Below are positions 7,160-16,024 of a stretch of DNA of 42,793 nucleotides, piece by piece. The stretch is from Prochlorococcus sp. AG-311-J23 (GTDB lineage: Bacteria; Cyanobacteriota; Cyanobacteriia; PCC-6307; Cyanobiaceae). The stretch lies in contig QBVL01000012.1 of NCBI GenBank assembly GCA_003284375.1, forward strand, positions 1 through 42,793. The letters run 5' to 3'. The stretch's first letter is position 1; each line of letters starts with the position of its first letter. The translations under genes were made by a program, and so were the position numbers. The notes under the pieces are model-generated. The model searched no databases and was not told the origin of the DNA. It worked only from the letters and a program-made list of their open reading frames with translations.

Positions 7160-8863
7160 ATGAACAAAGTTCCAATTCAAATAATGGACTTAACAACCCT
7201 TAAAGCGGTTGTATTTGAACTTAGCCAAGACATCATTCCAAGTCGTTTTGAGAATGCACAGCAAATTGATTCACATACTATTCAATTAGGACTTAGAACC
7301 CTAGAAAAACTAACATGGATAGAAATAAGTTGGCTTGCTGAATCCCCAAGAATTGTATCAATAGCGCCTCCAAAAAGATATGGTGAGAAAAGTACATTAG
7401 CAAAACAAATAAAACATTTATTAGTCAATTTAGCTTTAGTAGATATAACGCAAATTAGTTTTGAAAGAATAGTAAGGTTTAAATTTTCTAGTAGGCCTGG
7501 TAAAGAAATAGAGAAAGAGTTAATAGTCGAACTAATGGGCAGACACAGCAATATTTTACTTTTAGATAGAACAGGTAAAGTAATTACTCTTGGAAAAAAG
7601 ATAAAAGAGAGTCAATCAAGATTAAGGCCAATAGGGACAGGAGATATCTATACATCTCCTCCTCCTCTTAAAGGCTTAGTTCCTGAAATCTCTGAATCAT
7701 TCAATTCATGGAAAGAAAATATATGCTTAGTTCCAACAACATTTAAGAATAGCCTTAAAGATACTTATCAAGGAATAAGTCCTGCCCTAACATTGCAAAT
7801 TGCGAGCAATAATTATAACGAATCACTTAAAATAATAAATCAATCAGTAACAAGTATTGAATTAAAAACATGGGAAGCAATACATAAAAGATGGAAAGAG
7901 TGGTTATTAGATATTGAAAATAGTAATTACACTATTAATTTTGAAGGTCCAACAGATTATATTGTCTGGGGGAAAAAAGAATCAACAGCTAAAAATACAA
8001 AAATAGGACTTAGCCTTAGCATCTATTATTCGAACAAAATCTTAGAAAGAAAAATAAATTCAATTAGAGAAAAATTGAAACAAGATTTGGCAAAATCTAA
8101 AGGCCATGAAAAAAGAAAGCTAGACGCTCAGGAATTACTAATTAAAAATATTTCTGAATATATAACCATGCAAAACAAGGCTAAAAGCCTACTCACTTTA
8201 CCCTCTCCCACAAAGAAACAAATAAGTGAAGCCCAAAGTCTTTTTAAAGAATCTAAAAGAAAAAAAAGATCTGGGGAATCAATTTTAAATAGAATTAATT
8301 TTCACAAAAAAAAAATATCAGATATTCAATGCTGTGAATCATTTCTTGATTCATTTCTATATGAAGAAAATGAGGATAATAAAAATAAGCTAGACTCAAT
8401 TATTGAACTTAAAGAAGAAGTAGAAGAATATATTTGCATCAAAAAAAACAATTCTAAATTTAAATTAAATAGAAAAAAAGAAAATTCATCAACCATAAAA
8501 GAAATCCAGAGTCCTAGCGGTCTAAAGATTCAAATAGGAGGTAATAACAGGCAAAACGAATTAATCAGTTTGAGGAAAGGGAAAAAAGGAGATCTTTGGT
8601 TTCATGCTCAAGAAACACCAGGAAGCCACGTTGTACTTAAATCATCTGATGGACTTGTGGATGAAACAGATATTCAATTAGCTGCTGATTTGGCTTCTTT
8701 TTTTAGCCGTGCGAGAGGCAACAAAATTACACCAATAATAATGGTTCCAATTGAGAATCTACAAAGGATTTCAGGATCCTTACCTGGAACAGTTAGTCAT
8801 AGGGGTGGGAAGGTCATGTGGGGAAAAGCTGAGAGAGCTGCGAAATATTTCCACCAGAAGTGA
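7160..8863 (+). CDS. rqcH: RqcH/NEMF-type ribosome quality control protein (NFACT family)
   Basis: The 567-residue protein has the NFACT architecture. An N-terminal NFACT-N domain begins MDLTTLKAVVFEL and includes ELMGRHSNILLLDRTGKVI. A long charged coiled-coil middle (about 280-440) follows, then an NFACT-R domain with LRKGKKGDLWFHAQETPGSHVVLKS. RqcH binds stalled 50S subunits and, with tRNA-Ala, extends nascent chains with alanine tails for degradation. Older annotations call it a fibronectin-binding protein. Met9 is a possible alternative start; the upstream ATG fits cyanobacterial relatives. A run of ten A (8306-8315) lies in the coiled-coil region. Its stop overlaps the next start by 4 nt. 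Confidence 0.92.
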   Translation: MNKVPIQIMDLTTLKAVVFELSQDIIPSRFENAQQIDSHTIQLGLRTLEKLTWIEISWLAESPRIVSIAPPKRYGEKSTLAKQIKHLLVNLALVDITQISFERIVRFKFSSRPGKEIEKELIVELMGRHSNILLLDRTGKVITLGKKIKESQSRLRPIGTGDIYTSPPPLKGLVPEISESFNSWKENICLVPTTFKNSLKDTYQGISPALTLQIASNNYNESLKIINQSVTSIELKTWEAIHKRWKEWLLDIENSNYTINFEGPTDYIVWGKKESTAKNTKIGLSLSIYYSNKILERKINSIREKLKQDLAKSKGHEKRKLDAQELLIKNISEYITMQNKAKSLLTLPSPTKKQISEAQSLFKESKRKKRSGESILNRINFHKKKISDIQCCESFLDSFLYEENEDNKNKLDSIIELKEEVEEYICIKKNNSKFKLNRKKENSSTIKEIQSPSGLKIQIGGNNRQNELISLRKGKKGDLWFHAQETPGSHVVLKSSDGLVDETDIQLAADLASFFSRARGNKITPIIMVPIENLQRISGSLPGTVSHRGGKVMWGKAERAAKYFHQK

Positions 8864-9156
8864 ACTTCAATGACTTACTATCAGCTTCATTAGACCAGTT
8901 TAAAATGATTGACTTTTTGCTAGGCACGCATGAGTTTCTAGGTAATCACACTTTCCCAGAGTTTTTAATTGGATATTTATTTGGTGCTGCTTTAATCATT
9001 GGTGCTCCAACAGTCTTTCTTTTATTAGCATTTACAAGCGCTTTAATGAAAACTAATGGAAAAATGGGTGGATATAAAGAATATGTCAGTTATGGTGAAT
9101 CTTCACTAAATGATTGCCCTCCTTTTATTTTGCCTGACCCAACAAAAAACAATTAA
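8860..9156 (+). CDS. Small single-helix membrane protein, unknown function
   Basis: I do not recognise this protein. From GTG at 8860 it has 98 residues; from the in-frame ATG at 8905 (MIDFLLGTHEFLG) it has 83. One strong hydrophobic segment (FLIGYLFGAALIIGAPTVFLLLAFTSALM) is followed by a polar tail ending PPFILPDPTKNN. The GTG start overlaps the rqcH stop in a GTGA arrangement, which suggests translational coupling; the ATG start would not overlap. Proline and glycine inside the hydrophobic stretch suggest a kinked helix or hairpin. Probably conserved among picocyanobacteria, but I cannot confirm that here. Confidence 0.72.
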   Translation: MNFNDLLSASLDQFKMIDFLLGTHEFLGNHTFPEFLIGYLFGAALIIGAPTVFLLLAFTSALMKTNGKMGGYKEYVSYGESSLNDCPPFILPDPTKNN

Positions 9157-9188
9157 AAAAAACTTATCCCCTAGACGAATCCGCAATC

Positions 9189-9228
9189 ATTTATTTTAAG
9201 TCTCCTAAAATAAATAAGAAAAATTTTT
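9189..9228 (+). terminator. AT-rich hairpin with T tract after the rqcH unit
   Basis: A perfect 10-bp inverted repeat, ATTTATTTTA (9189-9198) with TAAAATAAAT (9206-9215), has a 7-nt loop. A T tract follows a few bases later. It lies 33 nt after the small membrane protein gene and before tatC. The stem is all A/T, so this is a weak candidate terminator. Confidence 0.3.
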
Positions 9229-9380
9229 TGATGCTTGCAAAGTCAATTTTCCACTAAAATAAATTTATTAACTGAATCCACCTGAAGAGCTCCAACAAAA
9301 AAGAAAATAATTTAAAAGCTCCTCCTCCTATCAGGATAAAAGGAAAAGCTAGCTCAATAGAGGCATCTAACCCCCTTGAG

Positions 9381-10100
9381 ATGCCTTTAGTTGATCATCT
9401 TGAAGAACTTCGTCAAAGGATCCTAAGGAGTCTTATTGCAATTCTTATATCATCGGGTTGTTGCTTGTTATTTGTTAGGAAGCTTGTACAGGCATTAGAG
9501 ATGCCAGCAGGAAAAATACAATTTTTACAAGTAGCACCTGGTGAATTTTTATTTACTTCAATAAAAGTTGCAGGTTATGGAGGGCTTACTATTTCTCTTC
9601 CTTTCATACTTTACCAATTATTAAAGTTCATACTTCCAGGCCTAACAAAAAAAGAGAAGCTTTTGATTGCACCATCAGTTGCAGGTTCAGCAATTTTATT
9701 TTTCTTAGGAATTTTCTTTGCATGGAAGGCTTTAATACCTGCAGCTTTGGGATTCTTAATAAGTTACGGTGCTGATGTAGTTGAACCACTTTGGTCAATA
9801 GAAAAATATTTAGATTTCGTACTTCTGCTTATGCTCTCAACTGGTTTGGCCTTCCAGTTGCCAATTCTTCAATTAATTTTGGGTTTCCTAGAAATAATTT
9901 CTTGGAAGAAGATGTTATCAGCATGGAGATTAGTAGTCATGACTTCAGCAGTTGCAGGAGCTGTTTTAACTCCATCGACTGATCCCATAACCATGCTTCT
10001 TCTCTCAACATCGATAACTTTTTTGTTTTTTGTTGGAATTGGGTTAGTGGCCTTAACAACAAATCTCAAAGGACAAATTCGTCCATCCTTTGATCCATAG
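9381..10100 (+). CDS. tatC: Sec-independent (Tat) translocase subunit TatC
   Basis: TatC is the signal-receptor subunit of the twin-arginine pathway, which moves folded proteins across cytoplasmic and thylakoid membranes. The 239-residue protein begins MPLVDHLEELRQRIL, the conserved cytoplasmic start that contacts twin-arginine signals, and has about six membrane helices. The frame stays open about 35 codons upstream (to TGA at 9273) with a lysine- and proline-rich stretch but no ATG, GTG or TTG, so ATG 9381 is the best start. A known Tat substrate, the Rieske protein PetC, is encoded just downstream. Its 3' end overlaps the convergent DUF3067 gene by 35 nt. Confidence 0.95.
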   Translation: MPLVDHLEELRQRILRSLIAILISSGCCLLFVRKLVQALEMPAGKIQFLQVAPGEFLFTSIKVAGYGGLTISLPFILYQLLKFILPGLTKKEKLLIAPSVAGSAILFFLGIFFAWKALIPAALGFLISYGADVVEPLWSIEKYLDFVLLLMLSTGLAFQLPILQLILGFLEIISWKKMLSAWRLVVMTSAVAGAVLTPSTDPITMLLLSTSITFLFFVGIGLVALTTNLKGQIRPSFDP

Positions 10101-10428
10101 GCAAAGGTAAAGTTATTGCTCTTCCAAGTCTTGGCTTTGCCTGTACATTTTCCAACCAATTTCTTACGAAACCCGATTGGCCTGCTCGATTAATAATTTC
10201 TAGAGTTCGATTCAAATTTTCTCTAAAAGTCTCCTCATCCAATGGGAAAGATTGTTGTTCTAAAAATCCCCACATCATTTGTAAATATATTTTGTCTTTT
10301 TTGATTAACAATTTCAAATCATATGTCACGCCCCATCGCCTTCTTAAGCACCCCACTACTTCGTCTACTTCCAAGGGAATTGGAGAAGAAAAGCTACCAT
10401 TATTCAACTTGTTAGATTTAAAACTCAT
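10066..10428 (-). CDS. DUF3067 family protein
   Basis: This is a 120-residue soluble protein. The central block VVGCLRRRWGVTYDLKLLIKK, then KIYLQMMWGFLEQQSFPLDEETF, and the end KPRLGRAITLPLPMDQR match what I know of DUF3067, a family of oxygenic phototrophs with no established function. The first 20 residues are variable and serine/asparagine rich. It lies between tatC (convergent, 35-nt overlap) and petC (divergent, 82 nt between starts). The Tat-Rieske context hints at thylakoid or b6f work, but this is only an inference from position. Confidence 0.72.
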   Translation of the reverse strand: MSFKSNKLNNGSFSSPIPLEVDEVVGCLRRRWGVTYDLKLLIKKDKIYLQMMWGFLEQQSFPLDEETFRENLNRTLEIINRAGQSGFVRNWLENVQAKPRLGRAITLPLPMDQRMDEFVL

Positions 10429-10510
10429 GTCAAAAGCCAGTCTTGGCAGAGATTAATAACCTTTTGGTGTCCATTCTGGTCTAATATCATAACTCAGGTG
10501 AACATCTGTA

Positions 10511-11047
10511 ATGACTCAATTGAATGCTGCAGATGTGCCCTCAATGGGCAGAAGGCAGTTCATGAACTTGCTTACCTTTGGCACCGTTACAGGAGTTGCC
10601 TTAGGAGCTTTATATCCAGTAGCTCAATACTTCACTCCCTACAGAGCCGGTGGAGGTGGAGGTGGGACAAATGCTAAAGATGAGCTAGGCAACCCTGTAA
10701 AGGCAAGTGCATGGCTATCCACTCATCCTGTTGGCGATAGGAGTTTAGTCCAAGGGCTTAAAGGTGACCCTACCTATCTAATAGTTGAAGGGGAGGATGC
10801 AATCACTAGTTATGGAATTAATGCCATTTGTACTCACCTTGGTTGTGTAGTGCCCTGGAATAGCGGTGCAAATAAATACATGTGTCCATGTCATGGAAGC
10901 CAATACGATTCGACAGGGAAAGTTGTAAGAGGTCCAGCACCTCTATCACTAGCAATAGCTCATGTCTCAGTCGAGGATGATCAGGTTCTAGTTAGTCAGT
11001 GGACAGAAACTGATTTTAGAACTGGTACTGATCCTTGGTGGGCTTGA
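10511..11047 (+). CDS. petC: Cytochrome b6f Rieske iron-sulphur protein
   Basis: PetC carries the 2Fe-2S cluster that passes electrons from plastoquinol to cytochrome f. The 178-residue protein has a twin-arginine motif (GRRQFMNL, R14-R15) ahead of its single membrane anchor (about 20-41), then a glycine-rich hinge (GGGGGG near 47-52). Cluster ligands are intact: CTHLGC (107-112) and CPCHGS (125-130). Length is normal. It is followed 7 nt later by petA, forming a petCA operon, and tatC for its export lies just upstream. Confidence 0.98.
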   Translation: MTQLNAADVPSMGRRQFMNLLTFGTVTGVALGALYPVAQYFTPYRAGGGGGGTNAKDELGNPVKASAWLSTHPVGDRSLVQGLKGDPTYLIVEGEDAITSYGINAICTHLGCVVPWNSGANKYMCPCHGSQYDSTGKVVRGPAPLSLAIAHVSVEDDQVLVSQWTETDFRTGTDPWWA

Positions 11048-11054
11048 TAAATAA

Positions 11055-12020
11055 ATGAAAAAAAACTTCAATACCACTTCTAAAACCATGAGTCGTTCAT
11101 TAAAGCTTTTCTTTTGTTCATTTGTTATTGGATTTTCTATATTTTTAATTCCTCAACCAAGTTGGGCATATCCATTTTGGGCTCAACAAAAATTTGAAAA
11201 TCCTAGAGAGGCAACTGGAAAAATTGTTTGCGCTAATTGTCATGTAGCAAGTATGCCGACAAGAGCTGAAGTACCACAGGCGGTAGCTGCTGATAGTGTT
11301 TTCAAAACAGTCGTAGAAATACCTTATAAAAAGGATTTGCAAGAGATTGGCGCTGATGGAAGCAAAGTCCCTCTCCAAGTTGGAGCGGTTGTAATGCTCC
11401 CAGATGGATTCAAGCTTGCGCCTCAAGAAAGATGGACTGATGAAATAAAAGAAGAGACACAAGGTGTTTACTTCACTCAATACAGCGAGGAACAAGAAAA
11501 TATTATTTTAGTAGGTCCTTTACCTGGTGATCAAAACAGAGAGATTGTCTTCCCTGTACTCTCTCCTGATCCTAGAAAAGACAAGAATTTTAACTTTGGA
11601 AAGTATTCAATTCACGTAGGAGGTAATAGAGGAAGAGGTCAAGTTTATCCAACTGGTGAGAAGAGCAATAACAATTTGTTTACTGCAACCAATTCTGGGA
11701 CAATAACTTCAATAGAAACTAACGAAGATGGAACACAAATAATTAACCTAAAGAATGAAGAAGGAGAAAATTTTACTGAAAATCTTCCTGCTGGGACTTC
11801 ATTATTAATAAAAGAAGGAGACACTATTGAGAAAGGTGCAAAATTAACTGAAGACCCAAATGTTGGAGGTTTTGGTCAACTTGACAAGGAAATAGTTTTA
11901 CAAAGCAAGGCAAGAGTTATTGGAATGATAATTTTCTTTATTGGAGTTGGCTTATCCCAAATAATGCTAGTTCTTAAAAAGAAACAAGTAGAAAAAGTTC
12001 AAGCCGCTGAAGGAATATAA
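11055..12020 (+). CDS. petA: Cytochrome f
   Basis: Cytochrome f accepts electrons from the Rieske protein and passes them to plastocyanin or cytochrome c6 on the lumenal side. The 321-residue precursor has a signal peptide ending PSWA at 35-38. The mature protein therefore starts with Tyr39, the family's N-terminal axial haem ligand. The covalent haem motif CANCH is at 59-63. A C-terminal anchor helix ([21 protein letters not shown]) and a short stromal tail follow. Met12 is an alternative start. petC lies upstream and lgt starts 13 nt downstream, so petC-petA-lgt-cobM may be one transcript. Confidence 0.98.
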   Translation: MKKNFNTTSKTMSRSLKLFFCSFVIGFSIFLIPQPSWAYPFWAQQKFENPREATGKIVCANCHVASMPTRAEVPQAVAADSVFKTVVEIPYKKDLQEIGADGSKVPLQVGAVVMLPDGFKLAPQERWTDEIKEETQGVYFTQYSEEQENIILVGPLPGDQNREIVFPVLSPDPRKDKNFNFGKYSIHVGGNRGRGQVYPTGEKSNNNLFTATNSGTITSIETNEDGTQIINLKNEEGENFTENLPAGTSLLIKEGDTIEKGAKLTEDPNVGGFGQLDKEIVLQSKARVIGMIIFFIGVGLSQIMLVLKKKQVEKVQAAEGI

Positions 12021-12033
12021 ATTCAAATAGTTG

Positions 12034-12945
12034 ATGGAGCATATTTTTTTAGCGCTTAGATCACCTGGGCCTGAGTTATTTCAACTTGGCCCTTTTTCAT
12101 TGAGGTGGTATGGATTGCTAATAGCCATTTCAGTTTTAGTAGGTCTAAATTTATCAAGTGATTTGGCCTCAAAAAAAGGATTAAAAAAAAGCCTTATTAA
12201 TGATTTACTCCCTATTTTAGTTTTGGCATCTGTGATTGGTGCAAGAATTTATTATGTTGCATTTGAATGGAGAAATTACACTGGCAAAAACTTCTGGAGT
12301 TCTATTAATTTCCTAAACTTAAATATTCCTATTCCCAGTGCGCTAGAAATCTGGGGAGGAGGAATTGCAATTCATGGGGCACTGATAATGGGCACATTAT
12401 CCATTATATTTTTTTGCCGCTGGAGAAAAGAACCTTTTTGGGATGTTATAGATGTTTTGGTCCCCTCAGTTGCATTAGGCCAAGCAATAGGTAGATGGGG
12501 AAATTTTTTTAATAATGAAGCTTTTGGAATACCTACAAATTTACCTTGGAAATTATTTATACCTTATAGATTTAGGCCAGAAATCTTCTCAACACAAGAT
12601 TATTTTCACCCTACCTTTCTTTATGAATCAGTATGGAATATTTTTGTTTTTGGCATACTGATTTTTCTTTTTAGAAAGGCAAATAAAAGAGAACTTAAGC
12701 TTCCACCTGGTAGCTTAAGTTGCTTGTATTTAATCACTTACAGCTTAGGCAGGTTATGGATAGAAGCCTTAAGAACTGATCCTCTCTGCTTGGGTGGGGT
12801 TCCTCCTTTTTGTGATGGAGGACTACGAATCGCACAATTGATTAGCTTATTTTTAATTAGTGCAGGTTTATTAGGAATATGGAGAATTTACATTTCTAAA
12901 AAAGCGCTCCCCGATCCATCCTTAATTAATGGGAGAAATCAATGA
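12034..12945 (+). CDS. lgt: Prolipoprotein diacylglyceryl transferase
   Basis: Lgt moves a diacylglyceryl group from phosphatidylglycerol to the lipobox cysteine of prelipoproteins. The protein is about 303 residues with around seven membrane helices. It shows [14 protein letters not shown] near the N-terminus, [10 protein letters not shown] in the middle, and the signature [13 protein letters not shown] starting near residue 153. ATG at 12034 is preferred; a TTG sits just before it at 12031. Its last four bases (ATGA) overlap the start of cobM. Putative lipoprotein substrates in this window include the products at 30694-31695 and 33596-34084. Confidence 0.95.
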   Translation: MEHIFLALRSPGPELFQLGPFSLRWYGLLIAISVLVGLNLSSDLASKKGLKKSLINDLLPILVLASVIGARIYYVAFEWRNYTGKNFWSSINFLNLNIPIPSALEIWGGGIAIHGALIMGTLSIIFFCRWRKEPFWDVIDVLVPSVALGQAIGRWGNFFNNEAFGIPTNLPWKLFIPYRFRPEIFSTQDYFHPTFLYESVWNIFVFGILIFLFRKANKRELKLPPGSLSCLYLITYSLGRLWIEALRTDPLCLGGVPPFCDGGLRIAQLISLFLISAGLLGIWRIYISKKALPDPSLINGRNQ

Positions 12946-13694
12946 ATCCGATTTCAATTGTAGGCGCAGGTCCAGGCGCTTTAGACTTAATGACAATAAG
13001 AGCTCAACAAAGACTAAAATCAGCCGATGTTCTTGTTTGGACAGACTCTCTCATTCCTACACAAATAACAAAACTTGTTAAAGATCATTGTGAAAAGATA
13101 AAGACAAGTTCATTAACTCTAGAAGAGATCCTTTTAATCTTGATTAAAAAGCATAAGGAAGGTAAAAAAATTGTTCGTCTCCATGATGGTGATCCTTGCT
13201 TATATGGGGCCGTATCAGAACAAATATGTAGATTAAATGATGAAGGGATTGAGGTAGAAGTAGTTCCTGGAGTAAGCGCCTATCAAGCAACAGCAGCAAC
13301 TTTAGGATTCGAACTAACAGTTCCAGGTTTAACCCAAACAATAATATTAAGCAGAGCTGATGGTAGGACAGGCAAACCAGAGAAGGAAAGTCTTCAAAAA
13401 CTCGCATCTATTCAATCTTCTTTATGCCTTTATCTAAGTGCAAGACATGTGGAAGAAGTGCAATCAATACTTATAAAGTATTATCCTTCGAATACTCCAG
13501 TGGCAATTGCATATAGAGTAACTTGGCCAGACGAATGGATAAAAGTTATACCTTTGACTGAGATGGCAAAAACATCTCAAGAACAAAAATTAATCAGAAC
13601 AACATTATATATAATCAGTCCAACATTAAAGATCGGGAATAATAGATCAAAACTTTATAGTCCTTCTCATTCACATTTATTTAGGTCTAGTTAA
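12942..13694 (+). CDS. cobM: Precorrin-4 C11-methyltransferase
   Basis: CobM/CbiF uses S-adenosylmethionine to methylate C11 of precorrin-4 (or its cobalt form) in corrin ring synthesis. The 250-residue protein has the tetrapyrrole methylase fold: an N-terminal [18 protein letters not shown], then [17 protein letters not shown], then [18 protein letters not shown]. These are the SAM and substrate loops. [20 protein letters not shown] distinguishes the CobM type from related methylases. It overlaps lgt by 4 nt. A CobT-like gene lies elsewhere in the window (31701-32903), consistent with de novo cobamide synthesis. Confidence 0.93.
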   Translation: MNPISIVGAGPGALDLMTIRAQQRLKSADVLVWTDSLIPTQITKLVKDHCEKIKTSSLTLEEILLILIKKHKEGKKIVRLHDGDPCLYGAVSEQICRLNDEGIEVEVVPGVSAYQATAATLGFELTVPGLTQTIILSRADGRTGKPEKESLQKLASIQSSLCLYLSARHVEEVQSILIKYYPSNTPVAIAYRVTWPDEWIKVIPLTEMAKTSQEQKLIRTTLYIISPTLKIGNNRSKLYSPSHSHLFRSS

Positions 13695-13774
13695 AGAGAA
13701 ACGCTAAGGAATATATTTTAAAAATATTAAAGACAGAGATAAATTATCTTTTAGAGACAAACGACTTTACAGAG

Positions 13775-13808
13775 CCTTTAGAATGAACTTAATACCCTAA
13801 AGGTTTTT
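13775..13808 (+). promoter_or_regulatory. Hairpin with T tract that covers the ribosome binding site of the RodZ-like gene
   Basis: CCTTTAG (13775-13781) pairs with CTAAAGG (13797-13803) around a 15-nt loop and is followed by TTTTT (13804-13808). This has the form of an intrinsic terminator. The right arm also contains AAAGG, the likely Shine-Dalgarno for the TTG start at 13811. It may end the cobM transcript, or it may hide the ribosome binding site and regulate the downstream gene. Confidence 0.45.
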
Positions 13809-13810
13809 AA

Positions 13811-14308
13811 TTGGAAAAAAGTGAAGAAAGGAAAAGCGATAGAACTCATATCGCAAATAAACAAGCTCCGTTAAAAACTGTTGGTGAGTTTCTCAGAGAA
13901 GCCCGACAAGGCAGAAATCTTTCAATAGAGGATCTATCTTCCTCTATTAGAATTGGTAAAGAACAATTGATTGCACTTGAGTCAGGAGATGAAAACGCAC
14001 TTCCTGAAAAAGTTTTTATTAGAGCAATGGTTCGAAGAATAGCCGAGAAATTGAACTTAGATACAAGTTTTATTCTTGAAGAACTTAATGAAAAGAAAAA
14101 CAATGAGACTAAATATAGCCCTGTGATTAAGAAGAAAAATAATAGAAAAAACAAAATTTTTAATCCATTTGTTATTGTAATTTTATCGGGTGCTTTAGGA
14201 TTATTTACTTCAATTATGCTATTAAAATATATTCACAAAGGACAAAATGATTCGGTTAATCCGCAGCAAAGTGATACCTTTTTATTAGAAAAAAAGATAC
14301 CTTCTTAA
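13811..14308 (+). CDS. RodZ-like HTH membrane protein, short form
   Basis: This 165-residue protein has an N-terminal Cro/RodZ-type helix-turn-helix domain (about 22-90; TVGEFLREARQGRNLSIEDLSSSIRIGKEQLIALESGD, ending VRRIAEKLNLD). A lysine/asparagine-rich linker, one membrane helix (about 116-138) and a short external tail follow. RodZ links MreB to the cell wall machinery. This protein lacks the large C-terminal beta domain of full RodZ, so the role is uncertain. TTG at 13811 is the only possible start: TAA immediately precedes it and no start codon follows before the HTH. The 3' end overlaps ppx by 4 nt. Confidence 0.75.
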   Translation: MEKSEERKSDRTHIANKQAPLKTVGEFLREARQGRNLSIEDLSSSIRIGKEQLIALESGDENALPEKVFIRAMVRRIAEKLNLDTSFILEELNEKKNNETKYSPVIKKKNNRKNKIFNPFVIVILSGALGLFTSIMLLKYIHKGQNDSVNPQQSDTFLLEKKIPS

Positions 14309-15939
14309 AGTATATTTATATCAACATCAATAATCTTTTTAACAAGTAGAATTGCCTTATTTAAGCTCCATTTTTCAAGATCTAAGTTTTGGCCTAAGTT
14401 ATTAGGAATTAGCTCAATATTAACTTTCTTGTTATTAGCTTCAATAGCTATTTTGGATACCAAAGGTTCTGGTCTTCTATCCAAAGAACATGAAAGTCGA
14501 AGCAGTAAAGACATATCACTTACCAAACTTCTTTGACTCTCATCAGCCAATAATTGCCAAGATTCATGTCTTTTTTTTGGAAAACTTTTCCTGTGGTACC
14601 TTGCGATAGCAGCAACCATTAAATGCTCACTTTGGGAATACCCTAAGAGCTCTCCATTTTTGATTAAATACCAAGAATGCTTGTGATAGGCACTTATATT
14701 AATTTGCTTACCACACGCATGAAGCTTAGCTGCTGCCCACAAAAGATCTCTACCTCCACCATTGTCATTGTGTAAAATCCCCTTAGTCTGATCATAAAAA
14801 GTAAGTGCAAATTCTGATACACTTTTTGATCGTTTTGAATTAACACCAAATCTTTTAGCTTGATGAATAACTGTTCTTTCTCTAATTGATCCTTGAAAAC
14901 TCAGCTGATCTTTTAAATAATTATTTCTACACATCCAATCAACAACTAATCCTTCCCGAAGAGCTCTTTCACTTAAAATAATTTCATTAACATCGACCAT
15001 ATTCATTATGGTTTGCAAAATCAAAGCACCTGGAACAATAATCTCAGATCTTCTTTCACTTAATGAGGATAATTGACTCCGTTCAGAAGGTGTCATTTTA
15101 ATTAACTGACTAACAATTATATCTAAATTATTTTTTGTGATTTTATATCCTTGTAATTTTGATTGCAAATGATTTTCTTTATTGGATATTAACGACCCAA
15201 TAGCCATAGCAGTTCCACTAGTTGCTACTAAAACTGGTATTTCTCCCGCTTCAATCCTCTTAGATACTTTATCAATTGCAGACTCCATAGAGCCTCTGAT
15301 AAATGACCTTAAAAACAATTCATTTTGAGAGGATATTGGATCTTTTTTAATAAATTCTCTTTGTAATCTTACTGCTCCAATCTTTGTACTTGTTAATGCT
15401 CGAGCCTCAGAGCTATCAGCAAGGATTAATTCTGTCGAACCTCCTCCAATGTCTAGGACCAGATGAGGTTTATTTCCAAATTGCATCCCTGAAAGTACAC
15501 CTAAATAAATCAATCTTGCTTCTTCTACTCCGCTAATCAATTCAACATCTAAGCCTATCTTTTTTTTAATTTCAGCAATAAAGATTTTCCCATTTGGTGC
15601 TTCTCTAACTGCACTTGTAGCGGCAATAATAAGACTTTCCACTTTATAACTTTCTGATAAATCCTTAAACCTCTTTAATGTTGAAAAAGCCCTATTCATG
15701 GCAAGGGATGTAAGTTCTCCTGTCTGAGGATCTCTTTCTCCTAGTCGTGTTGTCGATTTCTCTGCAAGTTCAATACTAAAAGTATTTAATTTTCGCTCAA
15801 TCTTTGCAATTAACAAATGCGTTGAGTTGGTGCCAATATCAATTGTTGCCACACGGCATAATTCAGCATCTTGCTTTTCGCCAAGATCTAATTCAATAGA
15901 ATTCCTTAAAGAGGAATTATTTATTGAGTCACCTAACAT
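14305..15939 (-). CDS. ppx: Exopolyphosphatase / guanosine pentaphosphatase family (Ppx/GppA)
   Basis: The 544-residue protein has the ASKHA-fold Ppx/GppA core. It carries VATIDIGTNSTHLLIA (30-45) as the first phosphate loop, AATSAVREAPNG, and VLDIGGGSTELILA (about 166-179) as the second. A C-terminal HD-like helical domain contains LWAAAKLHACGKQINISAYHKHSWYLI. These enzymes remove terminal phosphate from polyphosphate chains or convert pppGpp to ppGpp; sequence alone does not decide between the two. Phosphate scarcity in the open ocean makes polyphosphate turnover the likelier role. It is divergent from the UbiA-type gene. Confidence 0.92.
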   Translation of the reverse strand: MLGDSINNSSLRNSIELDLGEKQDAELCRVATIDIGTNSTHLLIAKIERKLNTFSIELAEKSTTRLGERDPQTGELTSLAMNRAFSTLKRFKDLSESYKVESLIIAATSAVREAPNGKIFIAEIKKKIGLDVELISGVEEARLIYLGVLSGMQFGNKPHLVLDIGGGSTELILADSSEARALTSTKIGAVRLQREFIKKDPISSQNELFLRSFIRGSMESAIDKVSKRIEAGEIPVLVATSGTAMAIGSLISNKENHLQSKLQGYKITKNNLDIIVSQLIKMTPSERSQLSSLSERRSEIIVPGALILQTIMNMVDVNEIILSERALREGLVVDWMCRNNYLKDQLSFQGSIRERTVIHQAKRFGVNSKRSKSVSEFALTFYDQTKGILHNDNGGGRDLLWAAAKLHACGKQINISAYHKHSWYLIKNGELLGYSQSEHLMVAAIARYHRKSFPKKRHESWQLLADESQRSLVSDMSLLLRLSCSLDRRPEPLVSKIAIEANNKKVNIELIPNNLGQNLDLEKWSLNKAILLVKKIIDVDINIL

Positions 15940-16024
15940 AAATAAGTAGGTTCAACCTCAATACTCTGACACCCTCAGCACCCCATTGAGAAGACCTTAT
16001 AAATCATTATCAATTTGAATTTTC

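Noticed and set aside
7160-8863. Fibronectin-binding adhesin
   Set aside because: That older family name is misleading: there is no signal peptide, and the NFACT-N and NFACT-R motifs identify a ribosome quality control factor.
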